DNA from: Streptomyces cavernae | Lineage (GTDB): Bacteria; Actinomycetota; Actinomycetes; Streptomycetales; Streptomycetaceae | Assembly (NCBI RefSeq): GCF_004023625.1 | Contig: NZ_RPDJ01000014.1 | Location: 243,850-307,849, forward strand | DNA length: 64,000 nucleotides | Direction of reading: 5' to 3' | Part shown: piece by piece, positions 8,987 through 18,518 of the stretch | How the letters are laid out: each line of letters opens with the position of its first letter | How positions within the stretch are numbered: the stretch's first letter is position 1 | The notes under the pieces: generated by a model | Told to the model about the DNA's origin: nothing | Seen by the model: only the letters and a program-made list of their open reading frames with translations | The model's database searches: none | Position numbers and translations under genes: made by a program

Positions 8987-10276
8987 GTGAGCGACAACTC
9001 TGTAGTACTGCGGTACGGCGACGGCGAGTACACCTACCCGGTGATCGACAGCACCGTCGGCGACAAGGGCTTCGACATCGGGAAGCTCCGCGCCCAGACC
9101 GGTCTGGTGACCCTGGACAGTGGCTACGGCAACACCGCCGCCTATAAATCCGCCATCACCTACCTTGACGGCGAGCAGGGCATTCTCCGGTACCGCGGCT
9201 ACCCGATCGAGCAGCTGGCCGAGCGCTCCACCTTCCTCGAGGTGGCGTACCTGCTGATCAACGGCGAGCTGCCGACGGTCGACGAGCTGAGCACCTTCCG
9301 GAACGACATCACGCAGCACACCCTGCTGCACGAGGACGTCAAGAACTTCTACCGCGGCTTCCCGCGGGACGCCCACCCGATGGCGATGCTGTCGTCCGTG
9401 GTGAGCGCCCTGTCGACGTTCTACCAGGACAGCCACAACCCGTTCGACGAGAAGCAGCGCAACCTCTCCACGATCCGGCTGCTCGCCAAGCTGCCGACGA
9501 TCGCGGCGTACGCGTACAAGAAGTCGATCGGTCACCCCTTCGTCTACCCGCGGAACGACCTCGGCTACGTCGAGAACTTCCTGCGCATGACCTTCTCGGT
9601 GCCGGCCCAGGAGTACGACCTTGACCCGGTCGTGGTCTCGGCTCTCGACAAGCTCCTGATCCTGCACGCGGACCACGAGCAGAACTGCTCGACCTCCACG
9701 GTCCGCCTGGTCGGTTCCTCGCAGGCGAACATGTTCGCGTCGATCTCCGCCGGCATCTCGGCCCTCTGGGGCCCGCTGCACGGCGGTGCCAACCAATCCG
9801 TGCTGGAGATGCTGGAGGGCATCCAGGCCTCCGGCGGCAACGTCGACTCCTTCATTCGCAAGGTGAAGAACAAGGAGGACGGCGTCCGGCTGATGGGCTT
9901 CGGCCACCGCGTGTACAAGAACTTCGACCCCCGGGCGAAGATCATCAAGGCGGCGGCGCACGACGTCCTCTCGGCGCTGGGCAAGTCCGACGAACTGCTG
10001 GACATCGCCCTCAAGCTGGAGGAGCACGCCCTCTCCGACGACTACTTCGTCTCGCGCAGCCTCTACCCGAACGTGGACTTCTACACCGGTCTGATCTACC
10101 GGGCCATGGGCTTCCCGACCGAGATGTTCACGGTCCTGTTCGCCCTCGGCCGGCTGCCGGGCTGGATCGCCCAGTGGCACGAGATGATCAAGGAGCCGGG
10201 CTCCCGCATCGGCCGCCCGCGGCAGATCTACACGGGAGTCGTCGAGCGCGACTTCGTTCCGGTCGAGGCTCGCTGA
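8987..10276 (+). CDS. citA: Citrate synthase
   Basis: Condenses acetyl-CoA and oxaloacetate to citrate, the entry step of the TCA cycle. The protein has 429 residues, typical of the type II hexameric enzyme. Catalytic segments are present: LHADHEQNCSTSTVR and GPLHGGANQ hold the two histidines, and GFGHRVYKNFDPRAK holds the aspartate. GTG 8987 (VSDNSVVLRYGDGEY) was chosen because a GAGG motif lies about 7 bp upstream and homology begins there; an open extension back to 8786 has no family similarity. Its own promoter probably lies in the 276-bp gap after recD2. Confidence 0.95.
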   Translation: MSDNSVVLRYGDGEYTYPVIDSTVGDKGFDIGKLRAQTGLVTLDSGYGNTAAYKSAITYLDGEQGILRYRGYPIEQLAERSTFLEVAYLLINGELPTVDELSTFRNDITQHTLLHEDVKNFYRGFPRDAHPMAMLSSVVSALSTFYQDSHNPFDEKQRNLSTIRLLAKLPTIAAYAYKKSIGHPFVYPRNDLGYVENFLRMTFSVPAQEYDLDPVVVSALDKLLILHADHEQNCSTSTVRLVGSSQANMFASISAGISALWGPLHGGANQSVLEMLEGIQASGGNVDSFIRKVKNKEDGVRLMGFGHRVYKNFDPRAKIIKAAAHDVLSALGKSDELLDIALKLEEHALSDDYFVSRSLYPNVDFYTGLIYRAMGFPTEMFTVLFALGRLPGWIAQWHEMIKEPGSRIGRPRQIYTGVVERDFVPVEAR

Positions 10277-10976
10277 CGGTTGTCGGCGCCGAAGAGTCCG
10301 GTTGCACGCTGCCCTCTTGGCCCGCTTGGCGGGCCGGGAGGGCTTGGTGTTCTTGTCGCGGTGTGAGTGAAGGTGCCGGACCCGGATCAGGGCTCCGGGG
10401 CCCGGATCTTCACCAGACGGCACCGAGGACCTGCGCCGGAACACGAAGTAAGAGCCCGACGCGCCCCTGAGGCGAAGCGAGCCTCCAAAAATACGGAAAG
10501 CGCCCCGCTGTCAGTCCCCCCACGGGCCGACAGGCGGGGCGCTTTCCTTTGTCCCGGGACGGATTCCCCCCACGGGATCCGGCCGGGGGTCATGGGGCAG
10601 CGCCTGCTGCGAGCAAAACGAGCAAAACCCGATGCGATCTGCCGGGACCCGTACGGGCGGGAGGGCCGCTCAAAGCTCCCCGTGTACGTGCCCCGGCGAC
10701 GCAATTCCAGGGACGTCCCCCAAGACGCCCCCAGATGTCAGTCACGCCCCCCAAGACGCTTCTGACATCGCCAACTTAGACTCACTGATCCCTTCGGTGG
10801 TTACGTTCCTGCCACTGTGATCTGTGTCTCTTGCCCGCAGCCTGAAACCGCGGTCCCGAAGGTGCGCAAGACACCCGGTACAGCGACCGGGACTCAAGCG
10901 TAAGGATAGTGCGTCGGGTCTGTGAAGACCTTATGTGAGGCCCTGGAGGGACTCTAGAGGGCCTCATACTCCGACG
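10277..10976. other. Non-coding gap between convergent citA and copA
   Basis: No convincing gene is seen in these 700 bp. They contain the strong terminator at 10495-10547. An 8-bp inverted repeat (GATGTCAG/CTGACATC, 10734-10741 and 10762-10769) flanks two copies of a CCCCCAAGACGC element. Confidence 0.6.
10495..10547 (+). terminator. Strong terminator downstream of citrate synthase
   Basis: An 18-19 bp stem starting GGAAAGCGCCCCGC pairs with GCGGGGCGCTTTCC, with one bulged base and a 16-base loop. The A-rich left flank and TTTGT right flank make it likely to work in both directions between the convergent genes. Confidence 0.85.
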
Positions 10977-13328
10977 TCACCGGAATGTGCGCAGTCGTAG
11001 GCTGTTCGTGACCACGAAGACCGAGGAGAAGGCCATCGCCGCGCCCGCGATCATCGGGTTGAGCATCCCGGAGGCGGCCAGGGGCAGCGCGGCGACGTTG
11101 TAGCCGAAGGCCCAGGCCAGGTTCCCCTTGATGGTGGAGAGGGTCTTCCGGGACAGCCGGATGGCGTCGGCGGCCACCCGCAGGTCGCCGCGTACAAGGG
11201 TCAGGTCGGCCGCCTCGATGGCCGCGTCCGTGCCGGTGCCCATGGCGATACCGAGGTCGGCGGTGGCGAGGGCGGCGGCGTCGTTGACCCCGTCGCCGAC
11301 CATGGCGACGGTGCGTCCCTCGGCCTGCAGCCTCCTGACGACGTCGACCTTGTCCCGGGGGAGCACTTCGGCGATCACCTCGTCGACGCCCACCGCCCGG
11401 GCCACGGACTCCGCGACGGCGCGGTTGTCCCCCGTCAGCAGGACCGGGGTGAGCCCGAGGTCCCGCAGGGCGCGTACGGCCTCGGCGCTGGTCTCTTTGA
11501 CGGCGTCGGCCACGGTGAGGACACCGAGTGCCACCCCGTCCCGGACGACCACGACGGCCGTGCGTCCCGCCGCCTCGGCCTCCGTGACGGCGCGGGCCGG
11601 CGCGTCGAGGAGGGGCTTGTCCAGGACCGGCCGGTCCACGGGCGACCCGTCCGGCGACGGTTCGCCCGACGGCGATCCGCTCAGCAGCCGGCCGACGAAG
11701 ACGTCATGGCCGTCCACGCGACCGCGCACGCCGAGTCCCGGGAGGTTCTGGAAGTGCTCGGGCGTGGGCAGGTCCCCGGTGCGCTCCTCGGCGCCTTCCG
11801 CGATCGCCCGGGCGATCGGGTGCTCGGAGGCGTGTTCGAGGGCTCCTGCGAGGCGCAGGAGCTCGCCCTCGTCCGCCCCGGGTGAGGTGACGACGTCCAT
11901 CAGACGCATACGACCGGTGGTGACGGTTCCGGTCTTGTCCAGGACGACGGTGTCGATCCGGCGGGTGTTCTCCAGGACCTCCGGTCCCTTGATGAGGATG
12001 CCGAGCTGGGCGCCGCGTCCGGTGCCGACCATCAGGGCGGTGGGGGTGGCGAGGCCCAGGGCGCAGGGGCAGGCGATGATCAGCACGGCGACGGCGGCGG
12101 TGAACGCAGCCGTCCGGTCTTCCGTGACCGCGGGCCAGATCAGCAGCGTGGCCAGGGCGAGGAGGAGAACCACCGGGACGAACACGGCGGAGATCCGGTC
12201 GGCGAGGCGCTGGACGGCGGCCTTGCCGTTCTGCGCGTCCTCGACGAGTTCCGCGATGCGCGCGAGGTGCGTGTCGGCGCCGACGCGGGTGGCCTCGACG
12301 ACGAGCCGGCCGCCGGCGTTGACTGTGGCGCCGGTGACGGCGTCGCCGACGGTCACGTCCACCGGCACCGACTCGCCGGTGAGCAGGGAGGCGTCGACGG
12401 CGGAGGCGCCCTCGACCACCCTGCCGTCCGTGGCAATCTTCTCGCCGGGCCGTACGACGAATCGGTCGCCGACCGCCAGCCGGGCAACCGGAACACGTAC
12501 TTCACGGCCTTCGCGCAGCACGGACACGTCCTTGGCGCCCAGTTCCATCAGCGCCCTGAGCGCCGCCCCCGCCCTGCGCTTGGCGCGGGCCTCCAGATAG
12601 CGGCCGAGCAGGATGAACGCGACGACTCCCGCGGCCACTTCGAGGTAGAGGGCCGATGAGCCGTCCGTGCGGGAGACGGTGAGGTCGAAGCCGTGGCGCA
12701 TGCCCGGCATGCCGGCGTGGCCGAAGAACAGGGCCCACAGCGACCAGCCGAAGGCGGCGAGGGTGCCGATGGAGACGAGCGTGTCCATGGTCGCCGCGCC
12801 ATGCCGGGCGTTCGTGAACGCCGCGCGGTGGAAGGGCAGTCCGCCCCAGACGACCACGGGTGCGGCGAGCGTCAGCGACAGCCACTGCCAGTTGTCGAAC
12901 TGCAGCGCGGGGACCATGGAGAGGAGCACCACGGGGAGCGCGAGGAGCGCCGAGACGGTGAGGCGCTGCCGGAGCGCGGCGAGAGCCGTGTCATCCACGT
13001 TCTCCTGCGGCGCCCGCGCCCCGTGCGCTCCTCCCGCTTCCGATGCCGCCTCGGCCTCCGGCTCCGGTTCCGGTTCGGGTGGGGGCGGTGGCGGCTCCGC
13101 GGTGTAGCCGGTCCTCACCACCGTGGCGATCAGGTCGTCGACTCCTACCCCGTCGGCGTACGTGATCTGCGCCTTCTCCGTCGCGTAGTTGACGGTGGCG
13201 CTGACGCCTTCCATGCGGTTGAGCTTCTTCTCGACGCGGGCAGCGCAGGACGCGCAGGTCATTCCGCCGATGATCAGCTCGGTCCGGGATGTGCCGGTGG
13301 TGGTCGCCTCCGGGGCGGTGCTCGTCAT
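10977..13328 (-). CDS. copA: Copper-translocating P1B-type ATPase
   Basis: A 783-residue membrane ATPase that exports Cu(I). It has an N-terminal heavy-metal-binding domain with GMTCASC (cysteines at residues 25 and 28), a Glu/Pro-rich linker of about 15 residues (PPPPPEPEPEPE), then the transmembrane core. The metal site is CPC at residues 420-422, the phosphorylated aspartate is D464 in DKTGT, and the SEHP and GDGVNDAAAL motifs of the nucleotide and hinge domains are present. It ends after the MAFSSVFVVTNSLRLR helix typical of CopA. It follows the copper chaperone by 10 bp in the same operon, under the CsoR-type operator at 13683-13699. Confidence 0.95.
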   Translation of the reverse strand: MTSTAPEATTTGTSRTELIIGGMTCASCAARVEKKLNRMEGVSATVNYATEKAQITYADGVGVDDLIATVVRTGYTAEPPPPPPEPEPEPEAEAASEAGGAHGARAPQENVDDTALAALRQRLTVSALLALPVVLLSMVPALQFDNWQWLSLTLAAPVVVWGGLPFHRAAFTNARHGAATMDTLVSIGTLAAFGWSLWALFFGHAGMPGMRHGFDLTVSRTDGSSALYLEVAAGVVAFILLGRYLEARAKRRAGAALRALMELGAKDVSVLREGREVRVPVARLAVGDRFVVRPGEKIATDGRVVEGASAVDASLLTGESVPVDVTVGDAVTGATVNAGGRLVVEATRVGADTHLARIAELVEDAQNGKAAVQRLADRISAVFVPVVLLLALATLLIWPAVTEDRTAAFTAAVAVLIIACPCALGLATPTALMVGTGRGAQLGILIKGPEVLENTRRIDTVVLDKTGTVTTGRMRLMDVVTSPGADEGELLRLAGALEHASEHPIARAIAEGAEERTGDLPTPEHFQNLPGLGVRGRVDGHDVFVGRLLSGSPSGEPSPDGSPVDRPVLDKPLLDAPARAVTEAEAAGRTAVVVVRDGVALGVLTVADAVKETSAEAVRALRDLGLTPVLLTGDNRAVAESVARAVGVDEVIAEVLPRDKVDVVRRLQAEGRTVAMVGDGVNDAAALATADLGIAMGTGTDAAIEAADLTLVRGDLRVAADAIRLSRKTLSTIKGNLAWAFGYNVAALPLAASGMLNPMIAGAAMAFSSVFVVTNSLRLRTFR

Positions 13329-13338
13329 GCCGGTGGGC

Positions 13339-13593
13339 TCAGGCCGTGCCGGCGAGCTCGTAACCGGCCTCGTCGACGGCGGCGCGTACGGCCGCCTCGT
13401 CCAGCGGGGCGGCGGAGACCACGGTGACCTGGCCGGTGGCGGCGACGGCCTTGACGGAGCTGACTCCGGCGAGTTCGGAGAGCTCGCCGGTGACGGCGCT
13501 CTCGCAGTGGCCGCAGGTCATGCCGGTCACCTGGTAGACGGCCGTGACCTCGGCTCCGGCTTCGGCGTTCTGAGGCTTGGACTGGGCGGTCAT
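13339..13593 (-). CDS. copZ: Copper chaperone, heavy-metal-associated domain protein
   Basis: An 84-residue single-domain HMA protein that carries Cu(I) in the cytosol to the ATPase. The metal site is MTCGHCESAV, with two cysteines three apart. The last part has the usual VVSAAPLDEAAVRAAVDEAGY helix. It is the first gene of the copZ-copA operon and the operator lies about 90 bp upstream of its start. Confidence 0.93.
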   Translation of the reverse strand: MTAQSKPQNAEAGAEVTAVYQVTGMTCGHCESAVTGELSELAGVSSVKAVAATGQVTVVSAAPLDEAAVRAAVDEAGYELAGTA

Positions 13594-13682
13594 CGCGTGC
13601 TCCTTGCTCCCCGGTGAGGCTGCTCGTCGCCTCGGCGGGGCTGGTTCTCGGTATGACGTATGAGGTGCTCGAGGTCCAGACT

Positions 13683-13699
13683 ATACCCCTGCGGGGTAT
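13683..13699. promoter_or_regulatory. CsoR-type copper operator
   Basis: ATACCCC-TGC-GGGGTAT is a perfect 7+3+7 palindrome, matching the well-known operator form of actinobacterial copper-sensing repressors (CsoR). It sits upstream of copZ-copA. The csoR gene itself is not in this window. Confidence 0.85.
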
Positions 13700-13713
13700 G
13701 GGTGCCAAAGGGG

Positions 13714-14523
13714 CTACGCCTCGGTCTCGTCTTCTTCGAGCAAGGGCAGCAGGTAGCGGTGCATGGCCGTCTTCAGCTCCGTGATGTAAGCCTCACGCTC
13801 CATGCCCTCGTGGGTGAGGATCAGGTCGATGCCCGCCTTGAAGATTCCGACGACCATGTTCGCGGTGACCGACCGCTCCACGGGCGGTGTGGTCGGCAGG
13901 AAGCCCGCCACGATCTCCTCGACCCGGGTGAGGACCGTGTCGTGCAGGGTTTCGGTGTTCCGTGTGATCTGGCCGGGGGTGTCCGTGCTGTGCATCAGGA
14001 CGGCGAAGGCGGGGTTCTCGACGTTGAAGGCGATGATCGGGTCGAGGACGGCGTCCAGCATCCGGTCGAGGGGGAGCGCGATGTTCTCCGGGGCGAGGGC
14101 CTGGCCGTGCGACTCGGTCCACTCGCGCAGCAGTTGGTCGCTGAGGCTGACCGCGATGGCCTCCTTGTTGGGGAAGAACTGGTAGAGCGTGCCGGGTGAG
14201 ACGCCGGCCTCGCGGGCGATGGCGTTGGTGCTGGCGCCGGTGTAGCCGCTCTTGCAGAACACGGCCGCCGCCGCCTCGAGGAGCTGGGCGATCCGCCGCT
14301 CGCCGCGGGCCTGCCGCCGGCGGGGTCTCTCGGGCGCCGCGGCCGGGGCCCCTCCGGTCTCGGCGGTGCCGGTCCTGTCGGCTCCGGTCCTGTCGGCTCC
14401 GGTCCCGTCTGCTCCAGTCGTGTCCGCTCCAGCCCTGGTCTCGGCCGCGCCGGCCTTCGTCGCTCGGGTGTCGGGCGCTCCCGTCTGTGGAGTGACCTTC
14501 CGCGGCGTGGCCTTCTCGGGCAC
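13714..14523 (-). CDS. TetR/AcrR-family transcriptional regulator
   Basis: A 269-residue repressor. The DNA-binding domain is at about residues 75-125 (ERRIAQLLEAAAAVFCKSGY, ASTNAIAREAGVSPGTLYQFF, PNKEAIAVSL), followed by an all-helical ligand domain. The first 70 residues are an unusual low-complexity tail with a repeated GADRTGADRTG pattern encoded by a short DNA repeat, so the true start could lie further in. It is divergent from the MMPL exporter and the large inverted repeat between them is its likely operator. It probably represses the exporter until a toxic small molecule binds. Confidence 0.9.
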   Translation of the reverse strand: MPEKATPRKVTPQTGAPDTRATKAGAAETRAGADTTGADGTGADRTGADRTGTAETGGAPAAAPERPRRRQARGERRIAQLLEAAAAVFCKSGYTGASTNAIAREAGVSPGTLYQFFPNKEAIAVSLSDQLLREWTESHGQALAPENIALPLDRMLDAVLDPIIAFNVENPAFAVLMHSTDTPGQITRNTETLHDTVLTRVEEIVAGFLPTTPPVERSVTANMVVGIFKAGIDLILTHEGMEREAYITELKTAMHRYLLPLLEEDETEA

Positions 14524-14554
14524 GAGTTATCCCCAGCTCTCAGCACTCGATTGA

Positions 14555-14609
14555 CAAACACGAGCGGTCGCTCGCATTCTTGAGAAACGCGAGCGATGAC
14601 TCGTGTTTG
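14555..14609. promoter_or_regulatory. Long inverted repeat, candidate TetR operator
   Basis: Two 21-bp arms (14555-14575 and 14589-14609) are inverted copies with three mismatches and a 13-bp spacer. Each starts CAAACACGAG and contains TCGCTCGC. The left arm also holds its own palindrome CGAGCG-GT-CGCTCG. A TTGACA hexamer at 14551 runs into the left arm, so binding would block a rightward promoter for the exporter. Confidence 0.75.
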
Positions 14610-14689
14610 CCAGTGTATGGCAATGGCGACTCATGCCGCCTGTCCGGACGCACGGGATGCACGGGTCACGGTGAAGGGGACACCGCATC

Positions 14690-17056
14690 ATGAGCGAAGT
14701 CAACAACGCAGGTGGCAAGGCCGAAGAGGGGGATGACGGCCCGCCGGGCACGGGTTCCTGGACCCGCTTCGTCACGGTGCGGCCCCGGCTCACCCTGCTG
14801 GTCGCGCTCCTGCTGACCGCACTCGCGGTGGTCGCGGGCAGTGGGGTCGCGGACCGCCTGGGCAGCGGGGGCTGGCAGGATCCGGCCGCGGAGTCGACGT
14901 ACGCGACCCAGGCACTGGAGCGGCGCTTCCCCGACGCACAGCCCAATCTGCTGCTGCTCGTGGAGGCGCGCGGTTCCTCTGTGGACGACGCGGCTGTCGC
15001 GGCCGAGGCCGAGCGGCTCACGGCACGGCTGGGCGGGGAACGAGGCGTCACCGGAGTCGGCTCCTACTGGCGGTCCAAGTCGCCCGCGCTGCGCGCCGAG
15101 GACGGCCACGAGGCACTGATAGCGGCCCGCATCCTGGGCGACGAGAAGACGGCGGACGCCACCCTGAAGCGAATCGCCCCCGTCTACCACGGTACCCACG
15201 GCCCCGTGGAGGTCAAGATCGGCGGCCCGGTCGCGGTGCGGCACGAAATGCAGAAGACCATTCAGGAGGATCTGCTGCGGGCCGAGATGATCGCCCTCCC
15301 GGTGACCCTCGTCCTGCTGGTCATGGTCTTCGGCAGCGCCATCGCGGCCCTGCTGCCGCTGGGTGTGGGCATCGTGGCCATCCTGGGCACGAACGCGGTG
15401 CTGCGCGGCCTCACCGAGGTCACGGACGTCTCGGTCTTCGCCCTGAACCTCACGACGGCCCTGGGCCTCGGCCTGGCCATCGACTACGCCCTGTTCATCG
15501 TCCGCCGGTTCCGCGAGGAACTGGCCGCGGGCGCGCAGCCGGTGGGCGCGGTGGGCAGGACGCTGCGCACGGCCGGACGCACGGTGCTGTTCTCGGCTCT
15601 CACGGTCGCCGTGTCACTGGCGGCGATGCTGGTCTTCCCGCAGTACTTCCTGCGCTCGTTCGCCTATGCGGGCATCGCGGTGGTGCTGCTGGCGGCGGGC
15701 GCGGCGCTGATCCTCCTGCCGGCGGCGCTGGTGCTGCTGGGGGAGCGGGTGAACGCGCTCGATCTGCGGAGGCTGCTGCGGCGCGGGTCCCTTGCCGCGG
15801 GAGCCGGCGAAAGGAGTGCCGGCCCCGGCACGGTCGCCGGCCCGGCTACGGGTGGTAAGCCGCGGGTCGAGACACAGATCGAGCCACGGGTCGAGGCGCC
15901 CGCCGAGGCGCAGGCCGCACCGACGGACGAGACCGCCGGTGCCTGGGACCGGTTCGCCGGCCTTGTGATGAGGCGGGCACCTCTCTTCGCGGTGGCCACC
16001 ACGGTCGCCCTGGTGGTCCTCGGCCTGCCCTTCCTGGGCGTCAAGTTCGGCACCGCGGATGACCGTCAGCTGCCCTCGGGTGCCGAGTCCCACGTCGTGC
16101 AGCAGCACATCAGGGAGGACTTCCCGGGCAGCCCGGGCGGTGCTCTGGAGATCCTCGCGGAGGGACGTGCGTCCGAGGCCCAGTACGCCGCGTACAAGGC
16201 GGACATATCCGCGCTGCCCGAGGTGCGGCGGGTGGACGGGCCGCTGGTGAAGGGCGACTCGGCGTACTTCACGGTGGTGCCCGAGGGAGAGGCGGTGGAC
16301 TCCGCCGCCCAGCGGCTGGTGGACGAACTGCGCGCCGAGGACGCCCCGTTCGACACCTCCGTCACCGGCACGGCGGCGGTCCTCGTCGACTCCAAGGACG
16401 CGATAGCCGACCGGCTGCCCTGGGCACTGGCCGTCATCTCCATCGTCACCCTGCTCCTGGTCTTCCTGCTGACCGGCAGTGTGCTGATCCCCATCCAGGC
16501 GGTGCTGCTCAACGCACTCAGTCTGACGGCGATGTTCGGCGCCGTGGTGTGGGTCTTCCAGGACGGCCATCTCTCCGGACTGCTCGGCTTCACCAGCCCG
16601 GGCAGCATAGAGACGACCCTGCCGGTGCTGATGTTCTGCGTCGCCTTCGGCCTCTCCATGGACTACGGCGTCTTCCTGCTCTCCCGGATCAAGGAGGAGT
16701 ACGACCACACCGGGGATCACACCCACGCGGTCCGCTTCGGCCTGCAGCGCACCGGAGGCCTGATCACCGCCGCCGCCGTGATCCTGGCGGTGGTGATGGT
16801 GGCGATAGGCACCTCCCGGGTCACCAACACCAAGATGCTCGGTCTCGGGATCGCTCTTGCGGTGCTGATGGACGCGATGGTGGTGCGCAGTCTGCTGGTC
16901 CCCGCGGCGATGAAACTGACCGGCCGGGCCACCTGGTGGGCACCGGCCCCGCTACGCCGCCTCCACGCCCGATTCGGCCTCACCGAGAGCGAGCCGCCGG
17001 CCATGGAGCCCCGCAATCGAACTGGCGGCCTCGTCCTCGATCGCCGGGCGGGTTGA
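14690..17056 (+). CDS. MMPL-family (RND-type) transporter
   Basis: A 788-residue inner-membrane exporter with two repeated halves. Each half has one N-terminal transmembrane helix, an external domain and a bundle of helices. Conserved MMPL segments are seen: LGLGLAIDYALFIVRRFREEL (half 1) and FGLSMDYGVFLLSRIKEEYD (half 2), each with the D-Y pair used for proton coupling. The loop between the halves is rich in Pro, Glu and Ala (ETQIEPRVEAPAEAQAA). Start ATG 14690 follows an AAGGGG motif. It is divergent from the TetR gene. The family exports lipids, pigments or drugs; the substrate is unknown. Confidence 0.93.
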   Translation: MSEVNNAGGKAEEGDDGPPGTGSWTRFVTVRPRLTLLVALLLTALAVVAGSGVADRLGSGGWQDPAAESTYATQALERRFPDAQPNLLLLVEARGSSVDDAAVAAEAERLTARLGGERGVTGVGSYWRSKSPALRAEDGHEALIAARILGDEKTADATLKRIAPVYHGTHGPVEVKIGGPVAVRHEMQKTIQEDLLRAEMIALPVTLVLLVMVFGSAIAALLPLGVGIVAILGTNAVLRGLTEVTDVSVFALNLTTALGLGLAIDYALFIVRRFREELAAGAQPVGAVGRTLRTAGRTVLFSALTVAVSLAAMLVFPQYFLRSFAYAGIAVVLLAAGAALILLPAALVLLGERVNALDLRRLLRRGSLAAGAGERSAGPGTVAGPATGGKPRVETQIEPRVEAPAEAQAAPTDETAGAWDRFAGLVMRRAPLFAVATTVALVVLGLPFLGVKFGTADDRQLPSGAESHVVQQHIREDFPGSPGGALEILAEGRASEAQYAAYKADISALPEVRRVDGPLVKGDSAYFTVVPEGEAVDSAAQRLVDELRAEDAPFDTSVTGTAAVLVDSKDAIADRLPWALAVISIVTLLLVFLLTGSVLIPIQAVLLNALSLTAMFGAVVWVFQDGHLSGLLGFTSPGSIETTLPVLMFCVAFGLSMDYGVFLLSRIKEEYDHTGDHTHAVRFGLQRTGGLITAAAVILAVVMVAIGTSRVTNTKMLGLGIALAVLMDAMVVRSLLVPAAMKLTGRATWWAPAPLRRLHARFGLTESEPPAMEPRNRTGGLVLDRRAG

Positions 17057-17258
17057 CTTCTCCGACGCGGACGAGAGACGCACTCCACGGCAGGGTCGGG
17101 TGCGGCGCTCCCCGGCGCGGTCCGGGGGCGGAGCCCCGAGATGGACGGACACTCCGGGGTGGACCGGACGCTCCGGGTGGACCGGACGCTCAGGGATGGG
17201 CCGAACGCCTCGGGGTGGGACGGGTGTGGGCGGGCAACAGGGGGCGGGCGGCAGCAAG

Positions 17259-17292
17259 GTGGGCCGGATCCGCTGCGCCGGATCCGGCCCAC
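17259..17292. terminator. Bidirectional terminator hairpin
   Basis: A perfect 14-bp stem (GTGGGCCGGATCCG) with a 6-base loop sits between the converging MMPL and AraC-type genes. The 200 bp before it also hold direct repeats around GGTGGACCGGACGCTC. Confidence 0.7.
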
Positions 17293-17314
17293 CGGCTTCC
17301 CCGCTTCCCCCCGG

Positions 17315-18295
17315 CTAGGAGGCTCCACCCTGCATGGCCCGCACCCTGCCGGTCTTGGAAAAATCCGCACCTCGGTCCGGCGACAGCACCAAGCTGGTCG
17401 CCTCTCCGCGCAGCCGGTCCATCAGCGGTGGCCCGGAGGCGGGCGCCGCCTCGCCCAGCCGGGCGGCGATGAACTCCCCGGGCGTGCACCCCGTCATCGC
17501 CCGGAACTCACCGCTGAGATGCGCCTGGTCGTAGAACCCACAGGCGGCGGCCGTCTCGGCCTGGGAGCGTCCGGCACTGAGCAGCCGCCGCGCCCGCTGA
17601 AGCCGCAGGATCCGGGCGGCCGCCTTGGGCCCGACCCCGATCTGCTCCCGGAAACGGCTCTCCAACTGGCGTACGCTCCAACCGACTTCGTCCGCCAGCA
17701 GGGGGACGGGGATCGCGCCGCCGCTGCGCGCCAGCGTGGACCAGGCCCGTACCACCCGCGCCGATGCGGGCGTGCCGGCCTCGGTCCAGCGCACCAGCAC
17801 ATCGTCGAGTAGCCGGAAGCGTTCGGCCCAGGACGGCAGCGCGGCCAGAGTGGCGGCCAGTTCGCCGATGCTCTGCCGACGGGACGAGTCCAGTGCGTGC
17901 GGGAGTTCGTCGGGGTCGCAGTGCAGTCCGGTGAGTTCGTGCTGCGGAATGCCTAAGAGGCTGAACGAGGCCCAGGGGGTGAGCAGCACCTCGATGCCGG
18001 CGAGCCGGCCGTCGTGTTCACCGATGGCCGGAACCGTGGCGAGGCCCGCGAACACCGACAGCAGGGTCTTTGGCGGCCGGCCCGCGCGGGAGATCCGTAT
18101 CGGACGGTCGAAGCCCAGTAACAGCGTCACCGTGCCGGTCGGCGCCTCCAGCCGACGGCGCGGCCGGTCCAGGGCGAGCCGGATCCCGCGGTAGTTGATC
18201 ACCCCGGGCCGCAGCCTGGGATGCGGCAGGGTGAGCACGGTCTCCCATGTGCCGCCCGGTCCCCGGCCCGCCCGTACGAGCGTCCCTGCCGTCAT
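17315..18295 (-). CDS. AraC-family transcriptional regulator
   Basis: A 326-residue regulator. ATG 18295 was chosen because GGAGGG lies about 6 bp upstream; an extension of 33 codons upstream is open but lacks this signal. The first 200 residues are a cupin-like sensing half (TVTLLLGFDRPIRIS). The C-terminal 100 residues form the double helix-turn-helix (ADEVGWSVRQLESRFREQIG, then AAACGFYDQAHLSGEFRAMTG). No target gene is evident nearby and its ligand is unknown. Confidence 0.88.
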   Translation of the reverse strand: MTAGTLVRAGRGPGGTWETVLTLPHPRLRPGVINYRGIRLALDRPRRRLEAPTGTVTLLLGFDRPIRISRAGRPPKTLLSVFAGLATVPAIGEHDGRLAGIEVLLTPWASFSLLGIPQHELTGLHCDPDELPHALDSSRRQSIGELAATLAALPSWAERFRLLDDVLVRWTEAGTPASARVVRAWSTLARSGGAIPVPLLADEVGWSVRQLESRFREQIGVGPKAAARILRLQRARRLLSAGRSQAETAAACGFYDQAHLSGEFRAMTGCTPGEFIAARLGEAAPASGPPLMDRLRGEATSLVLSPDRGADFSKTGRVRAMQGGAS

Positions 18296-18518
18296 GCGCC
18301 CCTCCGCACCCCGAGTCCATTCCGCCACCCCGCCCGCCCCGCCCGCCCTGCACGTCCGTGTCCGAGCAAGGCCACCCATGGTGCTACGGCACACGGGCGA
18401 CCGGGAGTCCTGGGGAGCCCGCAGGTCGTCCTTGTCCGGTTGTCAGGCCCTGACGGACCGCGGGAGCGTCCGGGTCCGCTCCGCGACCACAGCCGGCACA
18501 CCGGACGGCGGCTCAGAT

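Noticed and set aside
17057..17258. Repeat-rich frame after the MMPL gene
   Set aside because: Only short direct repeats around GGTGGACCGGACGCTC are present; no start signal or domain.
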